From positions 1 through 38,690 of the forward strand of contig JAKITW010000017.1 in the NCBI GenBank assembly GCA_021647905.1: a stretch of DNA of 38,690 bases, given 5' to 3'. Shown here one piece after another: positions 17,458 to 26,697 of the stretch (within the stretch, counting starts at the first letter, position 1; every line of letters starts with the position of its first letter). The notes under the pieces were generated by a model. That model did no database searches, had not been told where the DNA came from, and worked only from the letters and a program-made list of their open reading frames with translations. This stretch comes from Desulfobacterales bacterium (GTDB lineage: Bacteria; Desulfobacterota; Desulfobulbia; Desulfobulbales; BM004). The position numbers and the translations under genes were made by a program.

Positions 17458-17775
17458 TCAGATCGGCGGGGCAATGGTGACAATGACCCGCATGTCGGTG
17501 ATGGCCCGGACCCCGTGCGGCTCACTGATGTCCGAGATAAGGATATCACCGGTCTTGGCCGGAATTTCAGCGTTATCCGCGCCCAGGAAGGCCCCCTCCC
17601 CCTCGATCACCAGAATGCTCAACTGACCGTCAAGCTGATGGGAGTGGACCGGAAAGGTCAATCCGGCGCTCAGGTTGAAATTGATGATCCGGAAATAGGC
17701 CGAATCGTGTACCAGAAACTTGTTCATCTTTTTGGGATCAAACTCACGGGCCGTATCCAGGTCTATTTTCCTCAT
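17458..17775 (-). CDS. Small single-domain cupin protein
   Basis: The 105 residues form one cupin barrel. Motif 1 is seen in FPVHSHQLDGQLSILVIEGE (metal-ligand histidines in HSH, followed by the usual glutamate position) and motif 2 in ISEPHGVRA. It should bind a divalent metal. The substrate is unknown; such proteins may be isomerases, dioxygenases or sensors. There is no signal peptide. AAGGAGGAG precedes the ATG, the strongest ribosome-binding site in this region. It is divergent from the hybrid kinase gene; a TATAAT lies at 17843-17848 on its strand. Confidence 0.85.
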   Translation of the reverse strand: MRKIDLDTAREFDPKKMNKFLVHDSAYFRIINFNLSAGLTFPVHSHQLDGQLSILVIEGEGAFLGADNAEIPAKTGDILISDISEPHGVRAITDMRVIVTIAPPI

Positions 17776-17842
17776 GAACCGCTCCTCCTTTTTGAGCTGT
17801 CTTGGGTATCTCCATGCCGTAACAACGGAATTTATTTCTTAT

Positions 17843-17848
17843 ATTATA
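17843..17848 (-). promoter_or_regulatory. Possible -10 box for the cupin gene
   Basis: TATAAT on the minus strand, 68 nt before the cupin ATG. The -35 position is weak. Confidence 0.35.
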
Positions 17849-17944
17849 GCAAACAATCCCTGGTTTTGCCCGGGGGAAAGCGATTATCCTTCACCCCGCC
17901 ACGGCATAACCCTTGTATCTTCCGTACTTAATAGCCGATAGAAC

Positions 17945-17973
17945 TTGACAACCGCGGTCCGGCCAAGGTATTC
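17945..17973 (+). promoter_or_regulatory. Sigma70-type promoter for the hybrid histidine kinase
   Basis: TTGACA at 17945-17950 is followed after 17 bp by GTATTC (or TATTCA after 18 bp). It lies ~90 nt upstream of the ATG at 18062 and argues that the kinase starts there and not at the earlier TTG, which is the -35 box itself. Confidence 0.45.
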
Positions 17974-18061
17974 AATGCTGACCTGCGCCGGAGGGCCTGT
18001 CAAGCTCATGCAGCCTTGCGGGCGCGGCCGGACAGCGGCAAAATCACCACAGGAGCGGAGA

Positions 18062-21000
18062 ATGGTTCACGGCAGAGATGCCAATAACAGCGGCCACGAC
18101 CAGTCCGGCGGCCGGGGCACTGTTTTCGGGGGACTGGGCAGAAGGCTCTTTGTCCTGTTTCTTGTCATCTCGCTGGTTCCCCTGGCCGTGGTCAGCTGGC
18201 TGAGTTATCACAACGCCCGGCAGAGCCTGAAGAACAGGGCAATCCAGTCGATGTCCGTTGCGGTACAGCTCAAGAAACGATATTTCCAGGCCTTTTTCAC
18301 GGAACGGTTGAACGACCTGCGCACCCAGGCCGGCCTGACCGGGAATGTGGAATTGCTGGAAAGACTGGCGCAGGGGAAAGGGGCCGGGCCCAGGGACAAT
18401 CCGGTTCCGACAACTCCCGGACAGGTATCTGTCACCGGCGCGGCAGCGGATCTCGACGATTTCAGACGGACGCAGGGCTATGACGCCATCCTCCTTATCG
18501 ACCCGTCGGGAGTTGTCCTGCACAGGACCGGCTCCGGCCCGCAACCTGGATTCAATATATTCTCCGGTCCCCATTCCGACAGCTCCTTTTCCCGCGCCTG
18601 CCGCAAGGCCCTGGCCCGGCCCGGCCGGCCCTTCTGTTCGGACATGGGATATTTCACCGTGGACGCCCGCGAACCGGAACTCTTCCTGGTCCAGGCAATA
18701 AAAAACAACTCCAAGGTGCTGATCGGGCTGATGGCCCTGCAGATGCCCATCGGGCCGATCAACGATATCCTGCGGGAACATACCGGCCAGAGTCTGACCG
18801 GAGAGACCCTGCTGGTCGGCGCTGACCGGCTGATACGCTCCGACTCCCGCTTCGACCGGAAACCAACGGCCCTGAAAAAAAGGGTGAACATGGACTGGTT
18901 CCAGGAAGAACTGACCCGGCCGGCGAACGCTTCCGGCCCGCTTTTCCCCCACAGAGACCCCTGGCAGGCCAGGCTTTATACCAACTTTCGCGGCCAGCGG
19001 GTGCTGGGCGTACACAGTCATCTGGAGACTCTCCGGCCGTTGGGCCTGCACTGGACGATTATCGCCGAGATCGCCGAGGCCGAGGCCCTTGAGGCGGCAA
19101 CCACCCTGCAGTATATCATCATCGGCCTGGTATCGATCACCGCCCTGCTGGTCCTCCTCCTGGCCTGGACCGCCACCCGCCGGATCGTGGCCCCGGTCCT
19201 GGCCATCTCCGCCTGGGCCAGGCGGGTGGCAACCGGTGATCTCGCCCCGGCCGAAATCCCCTGGGCCACCCACGAGATCACTGAGTTGAAGAACAGCTTC
19301 GGCCACGTGGTGGCCTCGCTCAACGTGGTGACCCAGGTCTGCAAGCAGATCGCGGTGGGTGATTTTGATACCTCGGTTGCCATCCGCGGCGACCAGGACC
19401 AGTTGGGCCGGGCAGTGAACCAGATGGCCGAGAACCTGCGGGCCGTGGTCCGCCAGACCGACGGCGTGGCCCAGGGCGACTATACCATTGAGATCAGCCC
19501 CCGCTCGGAAAAGGACAAACTGGGCCGGGCCCTGTTTCACATGACCAGCACCCTGGGCCGGCTCAATGCGGAAAAGGAACGACAACTATGGCTCCAGAGC
19601 AGTCTGACCGCGCTGGGCGACCGGCTCCACGGCGAACATGACCTCAGAACCCTGTCCCACAACATCCTGAGCTGCATCGCCGAGCTGCTCAAGATCCAGG
19701 TCGCCACCATGTTTCTGATCAAGGACGAACAACTGAACATGGTCGGCATGTATGCCTTTGAAAAAAACATCGATGCGGTTCGATCCTTCAGGATCGGCCG
19801 CGGACTGGTGGGCCGGGCCGGGCTGGACGAAAAAATAGTGGTCCGCAACAGCCTGCCGCCGGACTATTTCGGCATCAACCTTGACCGGGCCGATGTTACG
19901 CCCGACCACCTCGTTGTTGTGCCGTTCTTCTTTGAAAACAAAATCAAGGGAGTAATGGAATTCGGTTGCCATGGCCGACCCAGCGGCCGGCAACTCGAGT
20001 TTCTCGAACAGGCCGCGAAAAACATCGGCATTGCGGTCAATACCACCGAGTCCCGCATCAGGACCGCCATCCTGCTCGAACAGACCACCCAACAGGCCGA
20101 GGAACTTCAGGTGCAGCAGGAGGAACTGCGCCAGGCCAACGAGGAACTGGAGGAACAGACCCGGGCGCTCAAGATCTCAGAGGAAAGGCTCCAGGAACGG
20201 CAGGAGGAGCTGCACATAGCCAATGACATGCTGGCGGACCGGGCCCGGGCCCTGGAAACCGCCCGCCGGGAGATCGAGGAAAAGGCCCGTGACCTCGAGG
20301 TCACCAGCCGGTACAAATCCGACTTCCTGGCCAACATGTCCCATGAGTTGCGCACCCCTTTGAACAGCATCCTGATTCTCTCCCAGCTCCTGGCCCGGAA
20401 CAAGGGAGGGACCCTCACCGCCAAACAACTGGAATATACGCAGACCATCCACACCTCCGGCTCCGACCTGCTCCAGCTGATCAACGAGGTACTCGACCTG
20501 GCCAAGGTCGAGTCCGGCCGGCTGGAGGCCCATCTTGAAGAGGTCGAACTGGAGCAACTCATCGAAAAGTTGACCCGCGGCTTCAAACAGCTTGCCGCGG
20601 AAAAGGGTGTTCGCCTGGCAGTTATCCTGGAAAAGGGGCTGCCCGCCACGATCCGCACCGATCACCAGCGGCTGCTCCAGATCTTGAGAAACCTGCTGGC
20701 CAATGCCTTCAAGTTCACCGAGCACGGCACAGTGACCCTGCGGCTGTTCAAACCCGACCCGGCCACCCGTTTTACGCGCAGCCGGCTGGACCCGGCCGGG
20801 GCCGTTGCCTTTGCGGTCACCGACACCGGGATCGGCATCCCCGGGAGCAAGCATGACCTGATCTTCAAGGCCTTTTATCAGGCGGACGGCACCACCAGCC
20901 GTAAATTCGGCGGCACCGGTCTTGGACTGTCCATCTCCCGGCGGCTGGCCAAACTCCTTGGCGGCGAGATTCAACTGCAAAGCGCCCGGGGCAAGGGCAG

Positions 21001-21934
21001 CACCTTTACCTTGTTCGTCCCCAGGGAGCCGCGGCACCCAGTTACCACGGAAGCCGCGGAGGTGCCGCCGCCATTGCCGAGCCCGGCACGATCCCGGCCC
21101 CGGGGGCCTGACAAGACGCCAGCGGCCGCACAGCAACCGGAAACGGCCCGGGAAACGATCAAGGACGACCGGAGAAACCTTGCCGATACCGATGGCTCCC
21201 TGCTGGTTATCGAGCATGACCCGATCCTTTTGAAACAACTTCTCGACCTGTGCCGGGAAATGGGTTTCAAGTGTCTGCTCGCCGAGGATGGAGAGGCAGG
21301 GCTTCACCTTGCCGACTATCACCGGCCCAGCGGGATCATTCTCGCTGCCGGGCTGCCGGGCATCAACGGCCGTGAGGTCCTGGCCCGGCTCAAGGACAAT
21401 CCCCGGACCCGCCCCATCCCGGTCCACCTGATCTCCGCGGCCGACGCCCCGCCGGAAGGACTCCTGGCCGAAGCCACCCTCTTTCTCCACCGGGTGAAGG
21501 GCAACCGGCCCCGGGGCCGGCAACGGCTGCGCCGGCTGGCCCATGACCGGGAACCATTGTTCCAGGGCCGGCGGATTATGGTGGTGGACGACGACATGCG
21601 CAATGTGTTTGCCCTGTCCAGCGTACTCGAAGACAAGGGCTTTGAGATCATCGCGGCCCGCAACGGCCGTGAATCTCTTGAAAAAATCAGCAGACAACCG
21701 GATATCGACCTGGTGCTGATGGACATCATGATGCCGGAGATGGACGGCTACCAGGCCATTGCCGCCCTCAGGAAACAGGCCCGGTTTCAATCGCTGCCGA
21801 TCATTGCCCTGACCGCCAAGGCGATGCAGGGCGACCGGCATAAATGTATCGCCGCCGGGGCCAGCGATTATCTGGCCAAGCCCTTTGACACCGAAAAACT
21901 TCTCTCGCTGCTCAGGGTCTGGCTGTACCGCTGA
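18062..21934 (+). CDS. Hybrid sensor histidine kinase with dCache-like sensor, HAMP, GAF and two receivers
   Basis: A 1290-residue inner-membrane kinase. Layout: membrane segment 30-49; periplasmic sensor ~50-345 (Cache-like); membrane segment ~350-370; HAMP and a second HAMP-like stretch ~372-501; GAF ~521-666; long coiled coil ~667-750; HisKA with phospho-acceptor H761 in NMSHELRTPLN; HATPase with NLLANAFKF, DTGIGIP and GGTGLGLSI (~870-990); receiver 1 ~1046-1151; receiver 2 ~1170-1290. Receiver 2 is intact (VDDD, D1221, K1273). Receiver 1 has alanine at the phosphorylation position (ILAAGLPG, 1095) and is probably a binding domain only. The start at 18062 is chosen for AGGAG 7 nt upstream. 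No Hpt domain is present, so a separate phosphotransfer protein or the next gene's receiver may be the partner. Confidence 0.92.
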   Translation: MVHGRDANNSGHDQSGGRGTVFGGLGRRLFVLFLVISLVPLAVVSWLSYHNARQSLKNRAIQSMSVAVQLKKRYFQAFFTERLNDLRTQAGLTGNVELLERLAQGKGAGPRDNPVPTTPGQVSVTGAAADLDDFRRTQGYDAILLIDPSGVVLHRTGSGPQPGFNIFSGPHSDSSFSRACRKALARPGRPFCSDMGYFTVDAREPELFLVQAIKNNSKVLIGLMALQMPIGPINDILREHTGQSLTGETLLVGADRLIRSDSRFDRKPTALKKRVNMDWFQEELTRPANASGPLFPHRDPWQARLYTNFRGQRVLGVHSHLETLRPLGLHWTIIAEIAEAEALEAATTLQYIIIGLVSITALLVLLLAWTATRRIVAPVLAISAWARRVATGDLAPAEIPWATHEITELKNSFGHVVASLNVVTQVCKQIAVGDFDTSVAIRGDQDQLGRAVNQMAENLRAVVRQTDGVAQGDYTIEISPRSEKDKLGRALFHMTSTLGRLNAEKERQLWLQSSLTALGDRLHGEHDLRTLSHNILSCIAELLKIQVATMFLIKDEQLNMVGMYAFEKNIDAVRSFRIGRGLVGRAGLDEKIVVRNSLPPDYFGINLDRADVTPDHLVVVPFFFENKIKGVMEFGCHGRPSGRQLEFLEQAAKNIGIAVNTTESRIRTAILLEQTTQQAEELQVQQEELRQANEELEEQTRALKISEERLQERQEELHIANDMLADRARALETARREIEEKARDLEVTSRYKSDFLANMSHELRTPLNSILILSQLLARNKGGTLTAKQLEYTQTIHTSGSDLLQLINEVLDLAKVESGRLEAHLEEVELEQLIEKLTRGFKQLAAEKGVRLAVILEKGLPATIRTDHQRLLQILRNLLANAFKFTEHGTVTLRLFKPDPATRFTRSRLDPAGAVAFAVTDTGIGIPGSKHDLIFKAFYQADGTTSRKFGGTGLGLSISRRLAKLLGGEIQLQSARGKGSTFTLFVPREPRHPVTTEAAEVPPPLPSPARSRPRGPDKTPAAAQQPETARETIKDDRRNLADTDGSLLVIEHDPILLKQLLDLCREMGFKCLLAEDGEAGLHLADYHRPSGIILAAGLPGINGREVLARLKDNPRTRPIPVHLISAADAPPEGLLAEATLFLHRVKGNRPRGRQRLRRLAHDREPLFQGRRIMVVDDDMRNVFALSSVLEDKGFEIIAARNGRESLEKISRQPDIDLVLMDIMMPEMDGYQAIAALRKQARFQSLPIIALTAKAMQGDRHKCIAAGASDYLAKPFDTEKLLSLLRVWLYR

Positions 21935-22160
21935 GCAGCGATGCCGTAAGGCCGGCTCAGGGGTCTGCCTGGCAAAGCCGGACCGGCTCCGGGCATTGCC
22001 TTTGCAGAAGAGACTGGGAATCCGGGCAAAGAAGGAGTAAATTATAATTTGCTTTTTTTCTCAGCAACTTTTTCCGGTTGTTATAGAGAAAAACAATCAC
22101 CCGGGCTGAACCGGGGTGGACTTTAGAACCTGGCCATCAACCCGTTCCTGACAACCGACC

Positions 22161-23156
22161 ATGGCGGAAAAGAGCACCATTCTCATTGTTGACGATCAGC
22201 CGGCCAACCTCCTTGCTCTGGAAGGTCTGCTCGAGGACCTGGACCTGAGCATCGTCACCGCGACCTCCGGCAACCAGGCATTGAGCCTGATGCTTGAGCA
22301 CGATTTTGCCCTGGTGCTCCTCGACGTGCAGATGCCGGACATGGATGGTTTTGAGGCCGCGACCCTGATGCGCGGCCGCAAGGAGACCCGCCATGTGCCG
22401 ATCATCTTTGTCACCGCCCTTAACAAGGGGAAAAAATATATCTTCAAGGGATACGAGGCCGGGGCGGTTGACTATCTGGCCAAACCGATTGAGCCGGAAA
22501 TCCTCAAGAGCAAGGTGCGGATCTTTCTCGAACTCGACCGGCAGAAGAAGCTGCTGGAAGAGCACGCCATCCTCCTTGACCTCAAGGTCCGGGAACTGCT
22601 GGAGGCCCAGCAGCAACTCAAGAAGGCCAATGTTCAACTCAAGCACCTTTCAGTGCTCGACGGCCTGACCGGGATCCCCAACCGCCGCCGGTTTGACGAC
22701 TTTTTCAGTCTGGAATGGCGGCGGGCCAGCCGCGAGCACACCCCCCTCTCCCTGATCATCATCGACATCGACTACTTCAAGGCATATAACGACCGCCACG
22801 GCCACCAGGCCGGCGACGAGTGTCTGAAGCTGGTATCCGCCGCCCTGGGCAAGGCCCTGATGCGGCCCACCGATCTGATCGCCCGCTACGGCGGGGAAGA
22901 GTTCGTTGCCGTGCTGCCGGAAACAGCCCCCAGGGGAGCGCTCCATATCGCCAAACTGCTGCACCGCAACGTGGAAAAACTGGCTATCCCCCATGCCGAT
23001 TCCACCGTGGCCGGCCATGTGACCATCAGCCTCGGGGTCTCCACCACCGTTCCCACCCAGGACACCGACCCCGGAATCCTGCTCGAAAACGCGGACCAGG
23101 CCCTGTATCGGGCCAAGCAGGAAGGCCGCAACCGGATCGTCACCATCAACTGCTGA
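22161..23156 (+). CDS. Response regulator diguanylate cyclase (REC-GGDEF)
   Basis: This 331-residue cytoplasmic protein makes cyclic di-GMP from two GTP. The receiver (about 5-120) has the acidic pair DD at 11-12, phospho-acceptor D55 and K108. A short helical linker (~122-165) leads to the GGDEF domain, whose signature is YGGEEF (244-248 for the motif). An inhibitory site RPTD (235-238) stands five residues before it, so product feedback is likely. The layout is like WspR. It lies 226 nt behind the hybrid kinase on the same strand and is its likely output. The ribosome-binding site is poor, and the intergenic DNA is rich in small hairpins. Confidence 0.92.
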   Translation: MAEKSTILIVDDQPANLLALEGLLEDLDLSIVTATSGNQALSLMLEHDFALVLLDVQMPDMDGFEAATLMRGRKETRHVPIIFVTALNKGKKYIFKGYEAGAVDYLAKPIEPEILKSKVRIFLELDRQKKLLEEHAILLDLKVRELLEAQQQLKKANVQLKHLSVLDGLTGIPNRRRFDDFFSLEWRRASREHTPLSLIIIDIDYFKAYNDRHGHQAGDECLKLVSAALGKALMRPTDLIARYGGEEFVAVLPETAPRGALHIAKLLHRNVEKLAIPHADSTVAGHVTISLGVSTTVPTQDTDPGILLENADQALYRAKQEGRNRIVTINC

Positions 23157-23238
23157 TCTTCACCGGGCAGATCCGGCCACCACCCTGGAGCAGAAGGCCG
23201 CAACCGAGAAACCTAAGCATTGATCCGCCAGGGGACCC

Positions 23239-23270
23239 GGAACGTGGAACCGGTCCGGAATCCACGTTCC
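23239..23270. repeat. 10-bp perfect hairpin between convergent genes
   Basis: GGAACGTGGA at 23239-23248 pairs with TCCACGTTCC at 23261-23270 with a 12-nt loop. It lies between the ends of the diguanylate cyclase and ydbL genes. There is no T run on either side, so it is a stem that may protect or end both transcripts and not a classic terminator. Confidence 0.5.
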
Positions 23271-23377
23271 CGGTGGATAAGGCCTGTCACATCGTTGGCT
23301 GGCCGGTCGTAAAAAAACCGCGGCCCCGCCGACCGGCGGCAGGACCACGGTCATCAACAAACCCGGACGGAAACGGG

Positions 23378-23755
23378 CTATTTACGGTACCACTTCCCTT
23401 CACTGTCCTGGAGCCATTCGCCCGGCGCGGCCCGTTCGGCAATCTGCCGGGCCCGCCGCTGGCCGACCAGTTCGGCGCTTGTTCCCTGCTGTTGGGCAAT
23501 GGCCCGGTAGACCAGCTGCCGGTCATTGTTCTCGGCCTGGATCACCTTTTCCTGGTCCCGGGCCGCGGCCACGAACTCTAGAAAACCCCGGTTGTTCTCG
23601 CCGATCACCCCCTGGGCCTTGAGCGCGTTGATATCCGGCAACCTCGCCCGCATCCGCGCCTTGATATCCCCGCCAAAGGCCTGGGTCCCGCTGACAAAGG
23701 CCAGGACCAACCCCAGGGCCAACACTGTCTGCACTATTCGAGAGATCTTCATCAT
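23378..23755 (-). CDS. ydbL: YdbL-family (DUF1318) periplasmic protein
   Basis: A 125-residue protein with a signal peptide (hydrophobic ~9-22, cleavage near TQAFG), hence periplasmic. The mature part has the YdbL pattern: KARMRARLPDINALKAQGVI, GENNRGFLE, and a C-terminal GEWLQDSEGKWYRK. In E. coli ydbL follows ydbH and ynbE, and modulates YdbH-YnbE bridge assembly. The same order is kept here. The start at 23755 is favoured by AGGAG upstream; a second ATG follows directly. A longer frame upstream to 23896 would destroy the signal peptide. It is the last gene of its operon, converging with the diguanylate cyclase. Confidence 0.87.
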   Translation of the reverse strand: MMKISRIVQTVLALGLVLAFVSGTQAFGGDIKARMRARLPDINALKAQGVIGENNRGFLEFVAAARDQEKVIQAENNDRQLVYRAIAQQQGTSAELVGQRRARQIAERAAPGEWLQDSEGKWYRK

Positions 23756-23816
23756 TCCTGTCTCCTGCTTGCTCGATTCCAATCGCTGTTCATGACCTGC
23801 CTGCTTCGCCTGCATC

Positions 23817-24032
23817 CTATTTGCTCCCCTTGGTCCCTTGGTCCAGATCACCGAAAAAATCATCCAGGGCCCGGTCCACCTTGATATTGACATCAATGGT
23901 AATATGGATCGGCTTGATCTCCACCGGGGCGATATCGACCTGGTGCCGGGAATCTACCTCATACTTGGTACAGCCCGGGAGAAACGGAAAAGCCATTGCC
24001 GCCAGCAGGCAGCACAACCCGACTCTTTTCAT
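23817..24032 (-). CDS. ynbE: YnbE-like outer-membrane lipoprotein
   Basis: A 71-residue lipoprotein. The lipobox is LPGC near residue 20, after a hydrophobic signal. The short mature chain, with IKPIHITIDVNIKVDRALDD, fits YnbE, which in E. coli stacks on the C terminus of YdbH and multimerises by beta-strand stacking to bridge to the outer membrane. AAGGAGGG precedes the ATG at 24032; the longer frame to 24089 lacks support and overlaps ydbH. It lies 19 nt after ydbH and 61 nt before ydbL. Confidence 0.85.
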   Translation of the reverse strand: MKRVGLCCLLAAMAFPFLPGCTKYEVDSRHQVDIAPVEIKPIHITIDVNIKVDRALDDFFGDLDQGTKGSK

Positions 24033-24051
24033 ACCACGACCCTCCTTGCAC

Positions 24052-26667
24052 TCATTGCATCTTCTTAAGAACATCGCTGATATTGCCACTATACCCCAGG
24101 ATCGTGTTCAACGGGAGCCGGAAATTGACATCAAGCAGAATCGGCTGCAGTATCCCGGTCCCGCTACCCTCCACTTCCAAGCGGACAAAGGAACCAAGGT
24201 CCCGGCGATAGGCAAAGGGCAGCGGCTTGGCCGGCTTGCCGTCCAGCCTCATCCTGACCACCAGATCCTCCCCATCGCTCTGGAACAGGAGCCGGACCCA
24301 GTTGTAACGGAAATCCTTTAATGCCGCGGCGGCAAAATCGATCTGGGCGAACCGGGGCGTATTTCGGGGAATACCGGCAAAGAGCAGATCAGCGGCCCCC
24401 ATCCGGACCAGTCCGCCCTCGCCGGGGCTGGAGTAGAGAAACCCGTTGTCAAAATTAAACCTGCCCCCGCGAAAACCCAGGGGGATCCGGCCGTTGACCG
24501 TGCCCTGGCCCTGGACCTGGGCTATGCCGAACTGGTTCAGCACCTGGGCGAGATGCAACCGGTCGCAGTACAGGGTGATGTCAAAATCACGATCATCCGG
24601 GTGCAACCGGAGTCCATAGGCATAGACATGGCCCTGGCACCAGGAAAAATCGCTTTTTTCGATAAAAAGCGAAGAGGGCGACTCGATCTGAAAGGCGATT
24701 GTGCTGCGGCCGAACTTAAGATCACCCAGCGATGCCCGGCTGAAAGTTAACTGCTGCTCCGGCGCGCTGCGTATCCGGGGAAGCAGGGGCAGGGAAAGGT
24801 CCAGGGCAATATCCTCGATCAGCAGTTTTTTCTCACGGTTCTCCAGCCGGCCGTGCCGGATATTGCCGGCCAGGCTGCCGCTCAGCCGGGAGCCGGACAG
24901 GGCAAGTTCACCCCTGGCCCGCAGCTCGCCGCCCACGCTCAGACCCGGCGCGGCCGGGAACAAAGCATCCGGCCTGAAGCCGACAATCGTAACCGCGGGG
25001 ATCGAAAAACCAAGCCCGGCCGCGATCCCGGCCGGGCCCGGGCCGACATCACCGCTGAACTCCAGCCGCAGCCCCGGGACCACTCCATTATCAAGAAGAC
25101 CGCTGAACCGCAGGCCTTGCTCCGCCTGGTACAGGGTGGCGGCAACCGCTCCCATCTTCCGGCCCTTCCAGGAGATTGATTTGATTGCCAACTCACCGGC
25201 AGCGCCCTTTTCCCGGCCCGGCCACCGAAAAGGCGCATCGCCCCTGATCCCGGTAAATTCCAGCCCTTTTCCAGAATCCCTGATCCGGGCCTTGTCAAAG
25301 CGGAGCCGGCCGTCAAGGGTCAGACCGGACTGCTCGTCCGGCGCCGACCCGGCCGTACCGGTCAGCCGGACCAGGGGCAGGGTCGCGGTCAGGTCCCGGC
25401 CCAGGCGCAATGAAACCTCCGGCAAAAGGAAAGAAAAATCAAACCCGCCCTCAGCGTCCCGGCCATGGCTGGTTACCTTTAACTCGGACCGGCCGGCCGC
25501 AAGGGTGAGGCCGCCCTCACTTGCGCCGGAGAGCCGGGGGGTGGTTCCGGTCGCATCCAGCCGCCAGCCCGTATCAGGACCGTATCCGGCAGAAAATTCG
25601 AACTTAAGCGGAGCCACGGCAATGGAAAATATATCTGCTGAACCAATGGTTGATCCAGGGGTAAACTCCAACGCACCGGTTGCGGCCGACACCCCGCCGG
25701 GATCGATCCGGATATCAGCCCCCCCGGCCAGGGTTGCGGCCGTCGGCTGCACCAGCGCCAGATCGCTGATCTCCACCCGCCAGTCCGGGCCCTGGCCATG
25801 GACCGTCAGCCGGGCCGGACGGGACGGACCGCCCCTCACTGTAAAGGCGGCAAAGGAAACCCCGGAAGTATTATTAATCTCACCGGCCGCGTTCACCTCG
25901 TTCAGTTGGAAGGGCCGCAGCCCGAGGGCCGCCCTGCCGCTCAGTCCGAGATCACCCGTCGTCCTCATCCCGGGCAGAACCTGGTCCAGAAACGGCGCAA
26001 CAGCGGCCAGGGACAACGAGCCGGCCCAGGAGAGGTCCACCCGGTTGGCGGGCGGATCCACCAGGGCCGTCACCCGGATCCCGCGGCCAGCGGGAAAAAG
26101 ATCAAGTACCAGGTTCCAGCGGCCGTCCGGTTGGTCTCCAGCCGGCCGCAGGGTAAGTTCAAAGGGCAGCCGCACGGTTCCCAGGGGCGAGTCAAGGAGC
26201 AGTGTCGCTCCCCGGACTACCACCTCTCCGACCATTACCGGCACAACGATTCCGGTTTCCCGGGGCGGACCGCCGCCGGACAACCGGTCGGCCAGCGGCC
26301 GGTCAAGCCCGGCCAGGGTCAAGCGGTTGTCAAGGTACCGGGTCCGGACCGTAAGCCCGCTGACCACCAGCCGCTTGATCCGCTTTTTGAACAACCCGGC
26401 CGGGGAAAAATCCAGTTGCAGAGCGCTCCAGGACAGAGCCGGCCGGGCCGGCGGGCCCACCTCCAGTTCGCCCAGGTCGATCCCGGTAATCCCGACCCGG
26501 CGCACATCAAGCCGGAACTCGGTGTCAGCGAACCGGTGCTGAAACCGTTGGCTCAGATATTGTTCAAGATAGCCGGGCAATAAAGGGAACAGGAGCAGCG
26601 GAGCGGCCAGGCATACCCCCAGGCCGACGAGCAGGACCGCAATAATAAAGCGCTTTTTCCGGGACAT
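24052..26667 (-). CDS. ydbH: YdbH-like AsmA-superfamily intermembrane lipid transport protein
   Basis: An 871-residue protein anchored in the inner membrane by one N-terminal segment (about 7-30). The long periplasmic part is repetitive and beta-rich, with many alternating hydrophobic strands, as expected for the AsmA-like bridge proteins (TamB, YhdP, YdbH) that carry phospholipids to the outer membrane. The C-terminal region (about 700-871; ITLYCDRLHLAQVLNQFGIA, IPLGFRGGRFNFDNGFLY, DVNFRLPLNTILGYSGN) resembles the DctA-YdbH domain. Family membership is backed by ynbE and ydbL following it. The ribosome-binding site is weak. A small membrane-protein gene ends 30 nt upstream and may be co-transcribed. 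Confidence 0.88.
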   Translation of the reverse strand: MSRKKRFIIAVLLVGLGVCLAAPLLLFPLLPGYLEQYLSQRFQHRFADTEFRLDVRRVGITGIDLGELEVGPPARPALSWSALQLDFSPAGLFKKRIKRLVVSGLTVRTRYLDNRLTLAGLDRPLADRLSGGGPPRETGIVVPVMVGEVVVRGATLLLDSPLGTVRLPFELTLRPAGDQPDGRWNLVLDLFPAGRGIRVTALVDPPANRVDLSWAGSLSLAAVAPFLDQVLPGMRTTGDLGLSGRAALGLRPFQLNEVNAAGEINNTSGVSFAAFTVRGGPSRPARLTVHGQGPDWRVEISDLALVQPTAATLAGGADIRIDPGGVSAATGALEFTPGSTIGSADIFSIAVAPLKFEFSAGYGPDTGWRLDATGTTPRLSGASEGGLTLAAGRSELKVTSHGRDAEGGFDFSFLLPEVSLRLGRDLTATLPLVRLTGTAGSAPDEQSGLTLDGRLRFDKARIRDSGKGLEFTGIRGDAPFRWPGREKGAAGELAIKSISWKGRKMGAVAATLYQAEQGLRFSGLLDNGVVPGLRLEFSGDVGPGPAGIAAGLGFSIPAVTIVGFRPDALFPAAPGLSVGGELRARGELALSGSRLSGSLAGNIRHGRLENREKKLLIEDIALDLSLPLLPRIRSAPEQQLTFSRASLGDLKFGRSTIAFQIESPSSLFIEKSDFSWCQGHVYAYGLRLHPDDRDFDITLYCDRLHLAQVLNQFGIAQVQGQGTVNGRIPLGFRGGRFNFDNGFLYSSPGEGGLVRMGAADLLFAGIPRNTPRFAQIDFAAAALKDFRYNWVRLLFQSDGEDLVVRMRLDGKPAKPLPFAYRRDLGSFVRLEVEGSGTGILQPILLDVNFRLPLNTILGYSGNISDVLKKMQ

Positions 26668-26697
26668 GGCTGTTACCCGTGCCGATATCGAGCCGGC

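Noticed and set aside
21935-22160. Possible c-di-GMP riboswitch before the diguanylate cyclase
   Set aside because: I could not find the conserved core of the GEMM classes on either strand; only small GC-rich stems and an A/T-rich stretch are present. A covariance-model search would settle it.
24701-26542. Long (613-codon) open frame on the plus strand opposite ydbH
   Set aside because: It is antisense to a well-supported gene, Arg/Pro/Ser-rich with no motifs, and arises from high GC in the third codon positions of ydbH.
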